NCBI GenBank assembly: GCA_963556255.1
Contig: OY744605.1
Location: 5,496,881 to 5,560,880, forward strand
DNA length: 64,000 nt
DNA from: Allolobophora icterica
Taxonomy: Eukaryota; Annelida; Clitellata; Crassiclitellata; Lumbricidae
Direction: 5' to 3'
The position numbers were made by a program, and so were the translations under genes. Positions within the stretch are counted from its first letter, which is position 1. Each line of letters begins with the position of its first letter. Below, one piece after another: positions 45,163-56,631 of the stretch. Under the pieces are notes generated by a model, which made no database searches, was not told where the DNA came from, and saw only the letters and a program-made list of their open reading frames with translations.

Positions 45163-48027
45163 TTTTATTATTATTCCAAAGTTTAACGTCGTCCTTTGGC
45201 AACAATGGCCGTTGACGACAATTCACAAATACAATTTCTAGAAAACGATAAACTTATAGTGTCCGTATAACACCATGTAAAGGTGTCAAACATAAGCTTA
45301 CAATGTCAGTAATGTCACATAACCCAAAGCAACATATCTAATGTTATTTATAATACACATAGCTATAAAATGTTCCGACGCAAACCAAACAGTACTTCGC
45401 AACTATTGTCACTCGCTAGAAATATTTAAACAACTTCAGACATAAATGCACAGCACATATGATTATAATTATGACATTATATTCCCATTCTATTATTGAA
45501 ATGTTTAATTGATCATTTCTTATTCCTCAGTTCAATGAGATCTTATAGCAATATGTACCACTACAATCATATCATGTATGAAATAGTACCAATCTCACAT
45601 ACATCATGCATATTAAATGAAACGTATGGTTATACCAAGTACCTTTCCTCAAAGAAACTGCTCAGGTACTAAACACACTCAAGTACAAATCTCATCAACC
45701 AACAAAGCATAAAATTATATGAGCATAATAATTACAATTGTTTCAAGTTTGATATTAATGCATTCAAGATTGCATTATAATAATGTAATAATTAATGCAA
45801 TAAAATAAAATGCACAAGGAAAAGACTAATTAAAATTACAGATAAAAAAATAAAAAAAAATAAAAAAAATAAATAAATAAAAATAAAATAAAACTATTTA
45901 CATTAGCAAACTTAGCATATCTCTTTACAGAATTTGACCTTTAGTAATTAGTTTAAGTACCCTATACACTTCATTTTGTAATATATTTACTGTTAAAAGG
46001 GTTGAAATAGAAATGTCCCTTTTATACAATTGACATTTATCTCCCAACAACTTCGATATATCTTCTTTTTTACACTCAAGTAGTAAGTGATGAATAGTCT
46101 CCTTGACCTGACAGGTATCACATAAACCACTTGAATGTCGTTTTATAATAAACAGCCTTTGATTAGTATTCGCGACTCCCAGACGTAACCTAGAAATTTG
46201 GACTTCCTTATGCCTATAGGGTTCTAAATATTTAATATCTGTACTTACAATTGGACAAATAGATTTATAAAAATGACCTCTATTATCGTTAGTATATTCT
46301 AATTGCCATTTATTTACTATATACAGTTTCATTAAAGTAAAAATTTCTGAAAGTTCAAGATAATTAGTAGAATTAATATGATCAATACTCAGGGCTTCTT
46401 TAGCCAAAGTATCTGCTCGATCATTACCTGTCAGGTCAATGTGACTTGGGATCCAAATAAATCTTATTTGATTGGAATTTAGTCTGTTAATCAGAGACAA
46501 TAGTTCATTCAATAAATTAGGTCTAGACTGAGAATAAGACTCCTTAATTGACGTAAGAACACTCAATGAATCAGAAAACAATGCAAATTGACAATTCTTA
46601 TAACATTCGGAGTTTAAAATCCATTTTACAGTTTCTATAATTGCAGTCAACTCTGCTGCATAAATACTGGAGCTATTACATAATCTAAATTTTTTATCTA
46701 TATTTAAACTTGGTACTGTAAAGGCAGCAGAAACAAATTCATCTACCTTTGACCCATCAGTATAGATATGTATGTAAGAGTTGTACTTAGAAACTAATTC
46801 CAAAGCAGATTGCTTTAAATATTCTGGATGATCAGTTTTCTTATTTATTAATTTATTCAAAGTTAAGTCAACCTCTACTTGTTTGTTACACCAAGGAGGT
46901 TCAGATGGGAAAGAAGGGCCAATAATAGATGTATTAAGTGAAGAAAAGAATTCAGAAGTACGAGTATAAATGGAATGCTCCCTACTCTCAGGTGTCCTAA
47001 AAACATTTGTCCAGTGGTTCTCCATTGTTGCTGTATTTATGTGAAATTTATTACCCAAAATTTTAGTCCCACATTTTATTGAATTTTGGAGTCGTCTTAA
47101 ATGAAGAGGCAACTCTCCACATTCATTTTGAAGTGCTGCAGCTGCAGTACCCTTAGGGGCTCCACAACATAATCTAAGTGCCTCAGTTTGGATACAAGAG
47201 AGTTTATCTAGGTGCGATTTACAAGCAGAAGAATAAGCAACGTCACCATAATCTAAAATAGACCTAATTAATGCCCTATATATGGTTAGGAGAGTTTTCT
47301 TACAAGCTCCCCAACCATAGCCACTGATGGCTCTTATGAGATTTAACCTCTTTTTGCATTTTTCAATGATATAATCAATATGTGGTTTCCAACTCAATTT
47401 ACTGTCAAAAATTACTCCCAAGAATTTGACTTCATTTTCCATTTTAATTTGTTCTTTATCAATTTTAATAGTAATCCTTGACAAATTATTTCTTTTGGAG
47501 AAAAGGACTCCAGTGGTTTTATTAATAGATATTTTAAAACCATTTCTATTACACCAATTTTGTATTAAATTGATCGATAATTGAATTTTATTTTGTAATA
47601 TTTTAACATTTCTATGTCCTAAGTAAATAGCACTATCATCAGCAAACAGTGACATCTCTACACCATCCACACCTGCAGCAATATCATTTATCATTAGCAA
47701 GAATAAAATAGGCGATATTACCGAACCCTGGGGTGTACCATTCTGTTGTATACATTTATCAGAAAGTTCTGCCCCAACTTTCACCTGAAAAGTTCTATTT
47801 GAAAGAAAGTTTTCAATCCAGTTAAATGTATTACCCACTATTCCCAAATTCTGAATTTTATTTAAAAGGGTAGGTACATGTAACATGTCATATGCTCTTT
47901 CAAAGTCAATGAAAATAGCCAAAACATGTTCTTTATTTTTAATTTTTTTAAGAATATTATCCTGAAGTTTAAGGATTTGATCATTTGTACTTCTATATTT
48001 TCGAAAGCCAGACTGATTTTTTGAAAT
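45163..48027 (-). mobile_element. I-type (RNase H-bearing) LINE, copy 2, longest
   Basis: 2865 bp, 5'-truncated. Flanked by an 8 bp target duplication AAGTAACC (45155-45162 and 48028-48035). The 3' end is TTTTATTATTATTCC with the tail hairpin next to it. The 3' UTR (about 760 bp) is almost identical to the 12.3 kb copy and to a 3'-only copy at 52.45 kb, so the subfamily has moved recently. Confidence 0.92.
45925..48027 (-). CDS. I-type LINE ORF2: reverse transcriptase and RNase H
   Basis: About 700 codons with no stop. Order: ISKNQSGFRKYRSTNDQI (RT block), AIFIDFERAYDML (motif A), NGTPQGSVISPILFLLMIND (motif B), SLFADDSAIY (motif C, FADD), EVKFLGVIFDSKLSW, then RNase [10 protein letters not shown] (D), [10 protein letters not shown] (E), ALFSDSLSV (D), WIPSHIDLTGNDRAD (H and D), and a C-terminal knuckle CDTCQVKETIHHLLLEC. 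The RT plus RNase H order marks the I/Nimb/Loa-type group. Endonuclease and ORF1 are lost by 5' truncation. Confidence 0.92.
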   Translation of the reverse strand: MSKNQSGFRKYRSTNDQILKLQDNILKKIKNKEHVLAIFIDFERAYDMLHVPTLLNKIQNLGIVGNTFNWIENFLSNRTFQVKVGAELSDKCIQQNGTPQGSVISPILFLLMINDIAAGVDGVEMSLFADDSAIYLGHRNVKILQNKIQLSINLIQNWCNRNGFKISINKTTGVLFSKRNNLSRITIKIDKEQIKMENEVKFLGVIFDSKLSWKPHIDYIIEKCKKRLNLIRAISGYGWGACKKTLLTIYRALIRSILDYGDVAYSSACKSHLDKLSCIQTEALRLCCGAPKGTAAAALQNECGELPLHLRRLQNSIKCGTKILGNKFHINTATMENHWTNVFRTPESREHSIYTRTSEFFSSLNTSIIGPSFPSEPPWCNKQVEVDLTLNKLINKKTDHPEYLKQSALELVSKYNSYIHIYTDGSKVDEFVSAAFTVPSLNIDKKFRLCNSSSIYAAELTAIIETVKWILNSECYKNCQFALFSDSLSVLTSIKESYSQSRPNLLNELLSLINRLNSNQIRFIWIPSHIDLTGNDRADTLAKEALSIDHINSTNYLELSEIFTLMKLYIVNKWQLEYTNDNRGHFYKSICPIVSTDIKYLEPYRHKEVQISRLRLGVANTNQRLFIIKRHSSGLCDTCQVKETIHHLLLECKKEDISKLLGDKCQLYKRDISISTLLTVNILQNEVYRVLKLITKGQIL

Positions 48028-48035
48028 AAGTAACC

Positions 48036-48271
48036 AATCGCGTTACATGCCTATATAGCATCGCTTGAAAACGTTTAAAAGGTGTTTCAAAAGAACCCTA
48101 AAAATCCAATCGGAGTCTTTGTCCCTTACCTATATAGCATCGGCTAATAGCGTTTTCAAGGTGTCTACAATAGCGCTAAAAATCAATCGGAAACAATGAT
48201 TGAGAATATTAACACAATGAACAATGCTGAGAACCAATTATTCTGCTCCTTTTCTGGTTTCTTTCGTGCAG
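48036..48271 (+). repeat. dispersed repeat units before kinase exon
   Basis: Two 'CTATATAGCATCGG...AACGTTTAAAAGGTGT' units, then a pyrimidine-rich tract TCTGGTTTCTTTCGTGCAG that is a strong acceptor. Confidence 0.6.
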
Positions 48272-48360
48272 TTCAGAGTCCTCACCTTGTCAAGATAACG
48301 GATTTCGGTCTAGCGAAGGTCGTCAGCAATGGGGGTCAGTTTCACGCGTCCAGAGGAAAG
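48272..48360 (+). CDS. EGFR-like kinase activation-segment (DFG) exon
   Basis: 89 nt, open. Reads QSPHLVKITDFGLAKVVSNG then GQFHASRGK and a donor AAAG|GTAGTA. KITDFGLAK is the ErbB signature (human EGFR HVKITDFGLAKLL...YHAEGGK). The DFG aspartate is kept. The usual activation-loop tyrosine (EYHA) is F here (QFHA). The donor after GK in phase 0 is where, from memory, the human EGFR exon 21/22 boundary lies. Entry phase is 1. The HRD loop would be in an upstream exon that I cannot find. It is immediately followed by a minisatellite, so the downstream exon is probably lost. Confidence 0.8.
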
Positions 48361-48665
48361 GTAGTAACAGTACAATAGCAACAGTACAGTATCTACGTAC
48401 AATAGTTACTGTACAATGGCTACAGTACAATGATACAGTACACTGGTTACAGTATATTAGTTATAGAACAATAGTCATGAAAAATATGGTTACAGTACAT
48501 TAGTTACAGTAAAATGGCTACAGTGACATGGTTTCAGTACAATGGCTACAGTACAATGGGTTATAGTACAATAGTTACAGTACAGTAGATATAGTACAAT
48601 AGTTACAGTAAAATAGTTACAGTGCAGTAGATGTAGTATAATAGTTACAGTACAATAGTGAACAA
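48361..48665. repeat. TAGTTACAGTACAA minisatellite
   Basis: About 20 units of roughly 14 bp beginning right at the exon donor (GTAGTAACAGTACAATAG). Similar arrays lie at 54085-54540 and 62038-62085. Confidence 0.85.
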
Positions 48666-48949
<284 letters not shown>

Positions 48950-49435
48950 ATAATAAGACGATTAATATATAGCGCCGTATCACAGCCAAGGCCGAAGGAA
49001 AGAGCGCTGTGCGTGATTTCAAAAAGTCAATGGCAGGCATACGATTGTTTACAGATAGGGGTTCAGCTGTTATTTGATTGTATTGTATTGTATTGTATTG
49101 TATATGGGCATTTATAAAGCGCCTCTCGCGGTATATACCATTCAGAGGCGCTCCCAGTGCGCGAGACCCCGAGAGAAAAAGCAGGATTTAAGGTGAGAAA
49201 AGGAAGAAGCAACGCTACCAGAGAGAATGGTGGTGCGGACAGAAGGAGGAAGTCGGTTCCAAAGTGAGGGACCTATGCAGGCAAAGGACCTGGACTGAGC
49301 CATGATTGTGTCCAGAGATGAAGCATTCTTCACATGGTTGGGAAGACTGTTCCATGGAGTGGAACCAGGACAGACCAGGAGCAGTTGCCATACCTCGATG
49401 AACACCTCGGGACTTGTAGTTGATTGTTATATTAA
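48950..49435 (-). mobile_element. LINE 3' end family B, split by an L2-like LINE 3' end
   Basis: 48950-49075 and 49305-49430 are the two halves of family B (AATAATAAGACGATT...AAAAAGTCAATGGCAGGCAT; TGTCCAGAGATGAAGCATTC...ACCTCGGGACTTGTAG). Between them (49076-49303) lies an L2-like 3' end: (TATTG)n tail, hairpin AAGCGCCTCTCGCGG...AGAGGCGCT, and a minus reading IMAQSRSFACIGPSLWNRLP, the same C-terminus as the 6.6-8.3 kb LINE. Confidence 0.75.
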
Positions 49436-49606
49436 CAGGGGCGTCTACACCATAGAAACCTTGGAGCAAATGCTCCATCCAAGAAATAAGGGGGAAGATC
49501 TGTCAGTGTGTGTGCCACCATTTTAAGGGGGGAAGGAACGGGAAGGGGGGAAGAAGAGGGGGAAAAGGGACGTTGCTCCAATGACTTAGGGGGATAGACG
49601 TCCCTG
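49436..49606. mobile_element. hAT-type MITE (CAGGGGCGTCTA family), copy 3
   Basis: Starts CAGGGGCGTCTACACC, ends TAGACGTCCCTG. Flanks TATATTAA and TATATAAG match at 6 of 8. Inserted within the family B/F-module junction. Confidence 0.85.
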
Positions 49607-50181
49607 TATATAAGGATCGAGGTGGACATTTATTCCGTTTGTCTGATACTCGATTGAAGGAAGGAAGAAAGAAGAAAGGAAGGAATTTATCTATATCCTT
49701 CATACCTTCTCCCTCTCCTTCCACCCTTCCTCCATTCATCATTCCCGGTGGATGAGCGCTCTTAGACACATTTGAAACCTTTTCAACCGCTTTTATATAA
49801 ACATGGGACGTGGTAGGCGTCTGTTAAAGCGCTGTCCTTACAGACCTTTAAAACGTTGATATTCCCTGCTATAATTATACGTATAGAACACCGTAGTCGA
49901 TTAGTTCCCTCTCGTACGAACTAAAGAGCTCTTTGTTAGACACCCTTAGCATGTGATCATCCAACATTATATCAAGATGAAATAAGGATAATGGTATAAT
50001 GGTCTATAATATAACAAAAATAATTTCTGTCGACGTCAACGGCCTTTGGTGCCATAAGACGTCGTTAAGTTGTGTATCCTCCCCCTCGTGATGCCATAGC
50101 CTCATTATAAATATTATGAAGATTTGTAAATCATTAGTTAATATAATGTACAGTCAAACATAGCATATGCGCTGACTCTAG
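49607..50181. repeat. F-module left flank, copy 4
   Basis: TTTATTCCGTTTGTCTGATACT, GGAAGGAAGAAAG/CCTTC arms, TTAGACACATTTGAAACC and GACCTTTAAAACG units, GACGTCAACGGCC tail at 50030, then GAAGATTTGTAAATC. Confidence 0.6.
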
Positions 50182-50389
50182 CTACCATGCTCCCTCCATA
50201 AACGATCATGATCTGTAGACATATATCATGGAGCAAAAGTCAACCATCCACCACGGATTCTCGTCGTAGTCGGTTTGGACGCAGTTGACTGTTGACATGT
50301 CTTCGTCAACCGACAAGAAATACATGGTTGACTGGTTGTATGTGGAACTCTTCAAGCTATTTCCGTTCAAAGTCTGTCATCTCGAAAGC
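50182..50389 (-). pseudogene. fucolectin (F5/8-like) exon, copy F4, joined to a tail exon
   Basis: The minus strand keeps SSTYNQSTMYFLSVDEDMST, NCVQTDYDENPWWMVD, but with a deletion replacing ENVAL, a one-base deletion in VYQIT and no GT at the donor. Its 5' end runs directly into the receptor C-tail exon B on the other strand at about 50390; both parents contain a GTGAC...GGAA stretch there. Confidence 0.75.
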
Positions 50390-50397
50390 AGTGACTG

Positions 50398-50616
50398 GAA
50401 GTCGACGTCACAGCAGCGGAAGCTGACCAAGATGGCGGTCAAGACGACGGCAAAAATTCTGCACTTCCGTCTGCCATAACTGTTACTAACCCCGAGTACT
50501 TTAATCAGTCTTCGTGGTATTCCACTCTTAGTAGGAGAATTATTGACTGTCTGAGATCTACAATAAACTCTGAAAACACCATACATAATAGTGAAGCTAG
50601 AACTCTCACAGCATAA
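50398..50616 (+). CDS. EGFR-like C-tail exon B, copy 3 (longest)
   Basis: Open for 72 codons: EVDVTAAEADQDGGQDD, LPSAITVTNPEYFNQSS, then WYSTLSRRIIDCLRSTINS and a stop at 50614. NPEYFNQ is retained. The splice acceptor and first codons are gone, replaced by the fucolectin exon end. It is probably not expressed as such, but it shows the tail continuing about 25 codons past NPEYFNQ. A 123-codon frame on the opposite strand overlaps and is judged a shadow. Confidence 0.6.
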   Translation, partial: EVDVTAAEADQDGGQDDGKNSALPSAITVTNPEYFNQSSWYSTLSRRIIDCLRSTINSENTIHNSEARTLTA

Positions 50617-52174
50617 ACTGCCTGGCGTCAAAGTACATTCAGTGTCGATTACTGCCAGATAATTCGGCCTAAATGCTTCAGAGGACCGCGTTAATGTTGG
50701 GGTTTGTGTAACTCGCACAGTGTTCGTTATTATTAGACATTTGAACACTTAGACTGCGTTAGTATTGCTCCTACCAGACATTTCTTCAATCTGTTCGATT
50801 GTGAATTAATTCTTTAAAGGATGGATTCATACAGAGTTTAAGGACATTTTATGGCAACAAATGCCGTTTACATCAACAGATGTTAGTTTGAACAATTATC
50901 AGCGGTCCTATGTGGCATAATCATACATTTCTGACTAAACGGAAGATGATGAAAAGTTGCGCTTAGAGGCAATCGTTTCTTTTGAATTTCTATTATTGAC
51001 GCCTCTTTATATTCTTTGGTCCCAACATGAAGTGCTGTTGCTACAAGGTCTTCGTAGAATGTACTTATTAAATGCTGTCTGCTATATATATAGCACCGGT
51101 AACGTCAGCTTTAAAGGTGTGCAGTGAACGCATTGCATTGCCCACTGCTTAGCCACATCTTGTGACTGTTTCGTCTCTGTAATTGGATATTACTCAGTTA
51201 GTTAGGCCTACTCTTTAACGTAATAGAGGTGTTGTGGTGTGCGTAGATGAGTAGCATTCTCCTTAGTTTTCCTGGCTTTGGACTGCCACCGCTTAAAAAC
51301 GACAGTGATGAGCTGAATTGGTTAAGTTGACGATTATATTGGTTGGAAAAAAACGGTATAAAAGGTGTCTAATTTACTAATTTACTATTTGTGTATCATA
51401 TATGGCTGTTCTCTAATAATTATTTTCATACATTGTGTAACGACTGTTATACGGCTGCGACCTTTTCTCGCAAACAATGCCGAAATGTAATGCGAACGTT
51501 TCACTTATCGCAAATGGAGGATCTGTAATAGAGGTGTCTATGGTGTGCGATTCTTTATGCAATAAAGTAATATAGTTTTTTTTAAACTCATCAATTTGAA
51601 AAGCATTGAATCGGCTGATAATCCCCATAAATCTTGAGTTTCCTGTTTGGTCAGAAAGACGCGTCGTGATTTTAGCCCGAAGTCTCGGGCTGAAAACCTG
51701 GTTTTTAAGCCGTATTCACTTTAGATCTTTGCAGGGCTTTGTATGATACACGCCTGTTTAATATACGGCACTATTTATATCTGCGCTACATAAATTTATG
51801 AGTATTATATGTGTATATATCTATGTAAATATATTTATATATAAATGTATATTCATTTGCGTGTTGGACATGGTATCCGATTGATTTTCACCTCCTCTGA
51901 GACGGTTACGGTGAGGGTTGGTTGATAAGTTGCTGTTTAGCGACACTGTGTCAAAGCAAAGATGATTGGTGTCGCCCTCCTCCTTTCTTCGGGCTTGGAA
52001 CTGGCACTGCCAGAGTACGAACAGCGCCATCGATTGATTAGATAGCACAGGCGCACTTTATAACTGTTGTTAGTTAATTTTTAAACAACGCTGTGCCATA
52101 AAAGGACGATTGGCGCCTGCCTCCTCCTTTCTCCAGTTTTGGGACTGGCACTACCAGAAAGAACAGTGGCAGAG
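50617..52174. repeat. receptor tail 3' flank and dispersed repeats
   Basis: 50617-50810 and 51100-51190 are paralogous to the flanks of the 16 kb copy. 50840-50885 is a minus-orientation hairpin tail. 51890-52170 has two 'GATGATTGGTGTCGCCCTCC' units. 51300-51880 is unclassified; a short frame at 51413-51628 has no recognisable domain. Confidence 0.5.
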
Positions 52175-52395
52175 TCAATTCATGTCACCCGTACTACTGC
52201 CTCCTGGTGTTTATATTCTACATAACAGTTTAACTTCTTTGATTTTAGGGCTCTCTTCCTAGCTTTATTTCTATTGCAGACAACTTCGATGCATGTGTTA
52301 TTCAGAAGGGATACGCCTATGTTTCTTATTCGCATTTGTGTTTTTATCATTCATTTGCTTAAAAGGTAATGTTTCATTAGCTAACCATTTGATTT
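52175..52395 (-). pseudogene. I-type LINE endonuclease-RT linker fragment
   Basis: Same block as 10.9, 21.2, 23.5 and 26.6 kb (minus: NKARKRALKSKKLNCYVEYK-like). Truncated. Confidence 0.5.
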
Positions 52396-52453
52396 TGAAA
52401 CGTTTCTGAAAGTATCGTTATTATTATCTACGAAGAAACAAGGACATCTAAAG

Positions 52454-52741
52454 ATTTTTTTTTTAATTCCAAAGTTTAACGTCGTCCTTTGGCAACAATG
52501 GCCGTTGACGACAATTCACAAATACAATTTCTAGAAAACGATAAACTTATAGTGTCCGTATAACACCATGTAAAGGTGTCAAACATAAGCTTACAATGTC
52601 AGTAATGTCACATCACCCAAAGCAACATATCTAATGTTATTTATAATACACATAGCTATAAAATGTTCCGACGCAAACCAAACAGTACTTCGCAACTATT
52701 GTCACTCGCTAGAAATATTTAAACAACTTCAGACATAAATG
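52454..52741 (-). mobile_element. I-type LINE, copy 4, 3' UTR only
   Basis: 288 bp matching the last part of the 45.2 kb 3' UTR, nearly identical. Target duplication CATCTAAAG (52445-52453 and 52742-52750). Tail of T/A at left (minus strand 3' end). A very short, recent insertion. Confidence 0.88.
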
Positions 52742-52750
52742 CATCTAAAG

Positions 52751-53284
52751 GTAAAACGCAGCTGTCTTATATATACCATAGGCTAAGACTTTTAAAGGTG
52801 TTTAATAAAATCACTGCATTTATATTATTTAAAAATATCGTTTTCATTTTTCTGTATGATATCGATTCATTAAAAAGCCGCATATGCGTCCTGTTTATAT
52901 AGCTCTGGTCTTAAACGTTTTAACGGTGTGTAATAAGAGCGCTGTATATTAAAGTTTCAGAATTACGCTTTTAAGGTATCTAATATGTAATTAATAAAAA
53001 ATATCAATCAATCTTTTGGTCGAAATTACATTTATATTTGTATGCAGAAAACATAAATTAATGAAGAAATCAACCAGTCAATCAAGCAAAGTGTTTGAAT
53101 ATTATTCAATCAAATTTCCATTTTTTGCATGCAAAAATCATTAATTGATGAAAAATCAACAGTCAATCAAGCAAAGTGGCATACATGTATATGTATGAAA
53201 GCAGCCTGCAGAAGGTCGCAGTGATCGTGACTTTATTTCAGCACTTAATGTCAATCAGCATCTCCACAGGCGTGTCGTTGGCCG
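52751..53284. repeat. P-module flank, copy 4
   Basis: GACTTTTAAAGGTGTTTAATAA, GTTTTAACGGTGTGTAATAAGA, then ATCAACCAGTCAATCAAGCAAAGTG twice, and CTTTATTTCAGCACTTAATG. Same order as 11.2 and 23.9 kb, without the tRNA-like head. Confidence 0.6.
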
Positions 53285-53525
53285 CTACAGTTTGCGCCAG
53301 TAGGCCACTTTGTTGAACAAGACTATCGACGCGTCCTCGATGACGTATTTCTGGTCGACGTCACAATAGATCAACTGACAATAGATCAACTGACAGAGGC
53401 CATCTGGCCGGTCGATGGTTGAATGACCAGCAGTTGATGTCTAGTAGGCAGCGCAGGCCACACTCAACTTCTGAGGAACTGAGAGATGACGAGTCGATGC
53501 AGACACTCATGCGACCAGACACTGC
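53285..53525 (-). pseudogene. PAN/apple-like exon, copy P4
   Basis: Acceptor CTGACTGCAG. Reads MSVCIDSSSLSSSEVECGLR then CLLDINCWSFNHRPAR before a frameshift; the CQLIYC segment is duplicated or rearranged (GTTGATCTATTGT occurs twice), and it ends VAYWRKL and stop in another frame. Confidence 0.65.
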
Positions 53526-54084
53526 CTGCAGTCAGAAAGTCCACGATCATTGCGGTTACAATATCAGAGGGTAGAGGTCGAATTTACTCTAGAAACACAC
53601 GAAACTAACTAATTTTAGAAACTGATCACCTTTATAACATATTTATCTGTCTCTATATATAATTTAAGAAGTAATAAAATTAATCTCTTCCAGAGTCAAC
53701 AGCCTTTGCTGCCATAAGACGTCGTTAAACTCTTGATACATCAATCCAACGAATAGTCGATTTTAAAACACCTTTATAACACATTTACAAAAGCTATATA
53801 TTCTTCAATGTTTTACTGAGTATATTATATGCATTTCGTTCTCAACCTATTGTGGGTCAACGTCAACAGTTCTCGAAGCCATAACATATCCTTCAACACT
53901 GAAAAATACAAACGACCATACAGCCCATACTCTGGGAGTGTCAATCCCTGGCCTGGAGATAAGATAAGGGCGACCCTAATCATCTTTGCTGTGACACAGC
54001 GACGTTAAACAATACATAAACACAAAGGAAGATACTGAATTCCGCCAGCACCCCAAGTACGAGATAATATCTGTCCCAAGTCTG
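53526..54084. repeat. segment shared with 61.4-62.0 kb
   Basis: GGTTACAATATCAGAGGGTAG, CAGAGTCAACAGCCTTTGCT, CTTTATAACACATTTAC, then AACGACCATACAGCCCATAC and GTCCCAAGTCTGTAGTAC. Collinear with 61430-62040. Confidence 0.65.
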
Positions 54085-54565
54085 TAGTACAATAATTATA
54101 GTACAATAGCTACAGTATAATAGTTAGATTACAGTAGCTACTGTACGATAGTTAACGTACAATACTTGCAGTACAATTGTTTCAGAGCAATAGCTACAGT
54201 ACAATAGTTACATTACAATAGTTGCAGTACAATAGCTACAATAGTCGCAGTACAATATATATATATATAAAGTACAAAAGCTACATTAGTTGTGGTACAA
54301 TATATACAGTACAGTAGCTGCAGTAGTCGCAGTACAGTAATTACAGAACAATAGCTACAGTACAAGAGTTACAGAGCAATAGCTACAGTACAATCGTTGC
54401 AGTACAATGGTTGCTGTACAATAATTACAGTATACAACTTACAGTAGAATAGCTACGTACAACAGTTACAGTACAATAACTACAGTACAATTGTCATAGT
54501 AGAATTGTACCAGTGCAATAGTTACAATACAATAGTTAGGTTGAACCTTCACTTCACACAGCAGG
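54085..54565. repeat. TACAGTACAATAGC minisatellite
   Basis: About 30 degenerate units of 14 bp. Same motif as at 48361 and 62038. Confidence 0.88.
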
Positions 54566-54586
54566 CGAGTTAATAATAAAAATAAA

Positions 54587-54617
<31 letters not shown>

Positions 54618-55545
54618 CAGTTTGTCACCTCTGTCGAGCAATGGTGCTCCAATTACTCTACATCACATCCGGACGGGAGCTATCTCACAGACAGTCATTT
54701 TGGGACAGACCTGTTATCCAAAAGACAGTAACCGAGCTTGCTCAGTTTCACACCAGCGCCTACCATCAAGCACGACTTAGAGCAGTCTCCGCACCACATG
54801 CGGGTGACTGGCTGTTTGCCTTGCCCATCAGCACGTGCGGCCTCAGATTGGATGACGAGGCAGTCCGAATAGCTGTCGGCCTTCGCCTTGGCACGGCCAT
54901 ATGCCATCCACATGACTGCCCGTGCGGCACTCTGGTGACCGCCGATGGTTCGCATGGCCTGTCATGCCGTCTCGGCCCTGGCCGACACGCCCGACATGCG
55001 GTCTTGAATGACCTTATCTGCAGAAGCCTCGTTCAGGCGGGCATTCCGGCAGTTAAGGAACCCCCAGGCCTTTCCAGGTCGGACGGCAAACGACCAGATG
55101 GCCTTACACTAATACCTTGGCGCTCGGGTCGATGTTTGACCTGGGACGTCACAGTGGCAGACACAGTAGCCCCCTCTTATCTGCCTACAACCTCCACTCG
55201 AGCGGGAGGTGCAGCGGAACTGGCTGAGTCCAGGAAAAACGCTAAGTACACCGAATTGATGCAATCCTACCATTTTGTTCCATTGGCTTTTGAAACCTTG
55301 GGACCAGCTAACGCCGCAGGACAGGCATTCCTCTCTGACCTTGGACGTCTCCTAAGCCAAATCTCGGGATTCCCAAGGGAAACTAGCTATCTCTTCCAGC
55401 GCCTGTCCGTTGTAATTCAACGTTTCAACGCAGTCGCCTTCCACAGCACTTTTGTTCTCCCGAATCTTGACCAGGACGGCCACTCCAGAGTCAACACCAT
55501 TAATTAGTATCTTGCACCTGAGGGATCATAAATACCTCGGGTAAA
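54566..55545 (+). mobile_element. endonuclease-type LINE inside TAA repeats, copy 3
   Basis: (AAT)n at left (54570-54616) and A-run plus (AAT)n at right (55541-55710). The 3' end after the stop has TATCTTGCACCTGAGGGATC...ATACCTCGGGTAAAA. 5'-truncated within the thumb region. Confidence 0.82.
54641..55507 (+). CDS. LINE C-terminal CCHC and restriction-like endonuclease, intact end
   Basis: 288 codons, open to a natural stop. Reads RLRAVSAPHAGDWLFALPIS, GLRLDDEAVRIAVGLRLGTA, CPCGTLVTADGSHGLSC (CCHC), ARHAVLNDLICRSLVQAGIP, KRPDGLTLIPWRSGRCLTWD then VTVADT (PD...D core), ESRKNAKYTEL and ETSYLFQRLSVVIQRF. Almost every column matches the 39-40 kb copy, which fixes the C-terminus of the family. The start codon shown is not native. 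Confidence 0.82.
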   Translation: MVLQLLYITSGRELSHRQSFWDRPVIQKTVTELAQFHTSAYHQARLRAVSAPHAGDWLFALPISTCGLRLDDEAVRIAVGLRLGTAICHPHDCPCGTLVTADGSHGLSCRLGPGRHARHAVLNDLICRSLVQAGIPAVKEPPGLSRSDGKRPDGLTLIPWRSGRCLTWDVTVADTVAPSYLPTTSTRAGGAAELAESRKNAKYTELMQSYHFVPLAFETLGPANAAGQAFLSDLGRLLSQISGFPRETSYLFQRLSVVIQRFNAVAFHSTFVLPNLDQDGHSRVNTIN

Positions 55546-56329
<784 letters not shown>

Positions 56330-56631
56330 AATAAAACGATTTGTATAGCGCCGTAGTTCAGTCGAGGCTGAAGGAAAAAGCGCTGTACATGATTTCTAAA
56401 AGTCAATGACAGTCATAAGATTGTTTAAAGATTTGTCTTGAGCTGTGATTTAAATGTCTCCAGAGATAGCGGATTCTTCATAATTATGGTGGGGATAAAA
56501 CTGTTACATGCAGTGGGTCCAGCAACAGAGAAAGAAGAGTCGCCAAACCTCGATGAAGACTTCATACTCGATTGAAGGAAGGAAGAAAGGAAGAAAGGAA
56601 AGAATTTCCTTCCATCCTTCCTCTCCTTCCG
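56330..56631 (-). mobile_element. LINE 3' end, family B, and F-module flank
   Basis: ATTTGTATAGCGCCGTAGTTC, GTACATGATTTCTAAAAGTC, GCAGTGGGTCCAGCAACAG, CCTCGATGAAGACTT, then GAAGGAAGGAAGAAAGG. Confidence 0.6.

Noticed and set aside
50377..50748. 123-codon minus-strand frame
   Set aside because: It lies opposite the receptor tail exon and is not kept in the paralogue at 15.8-16.2 kb.
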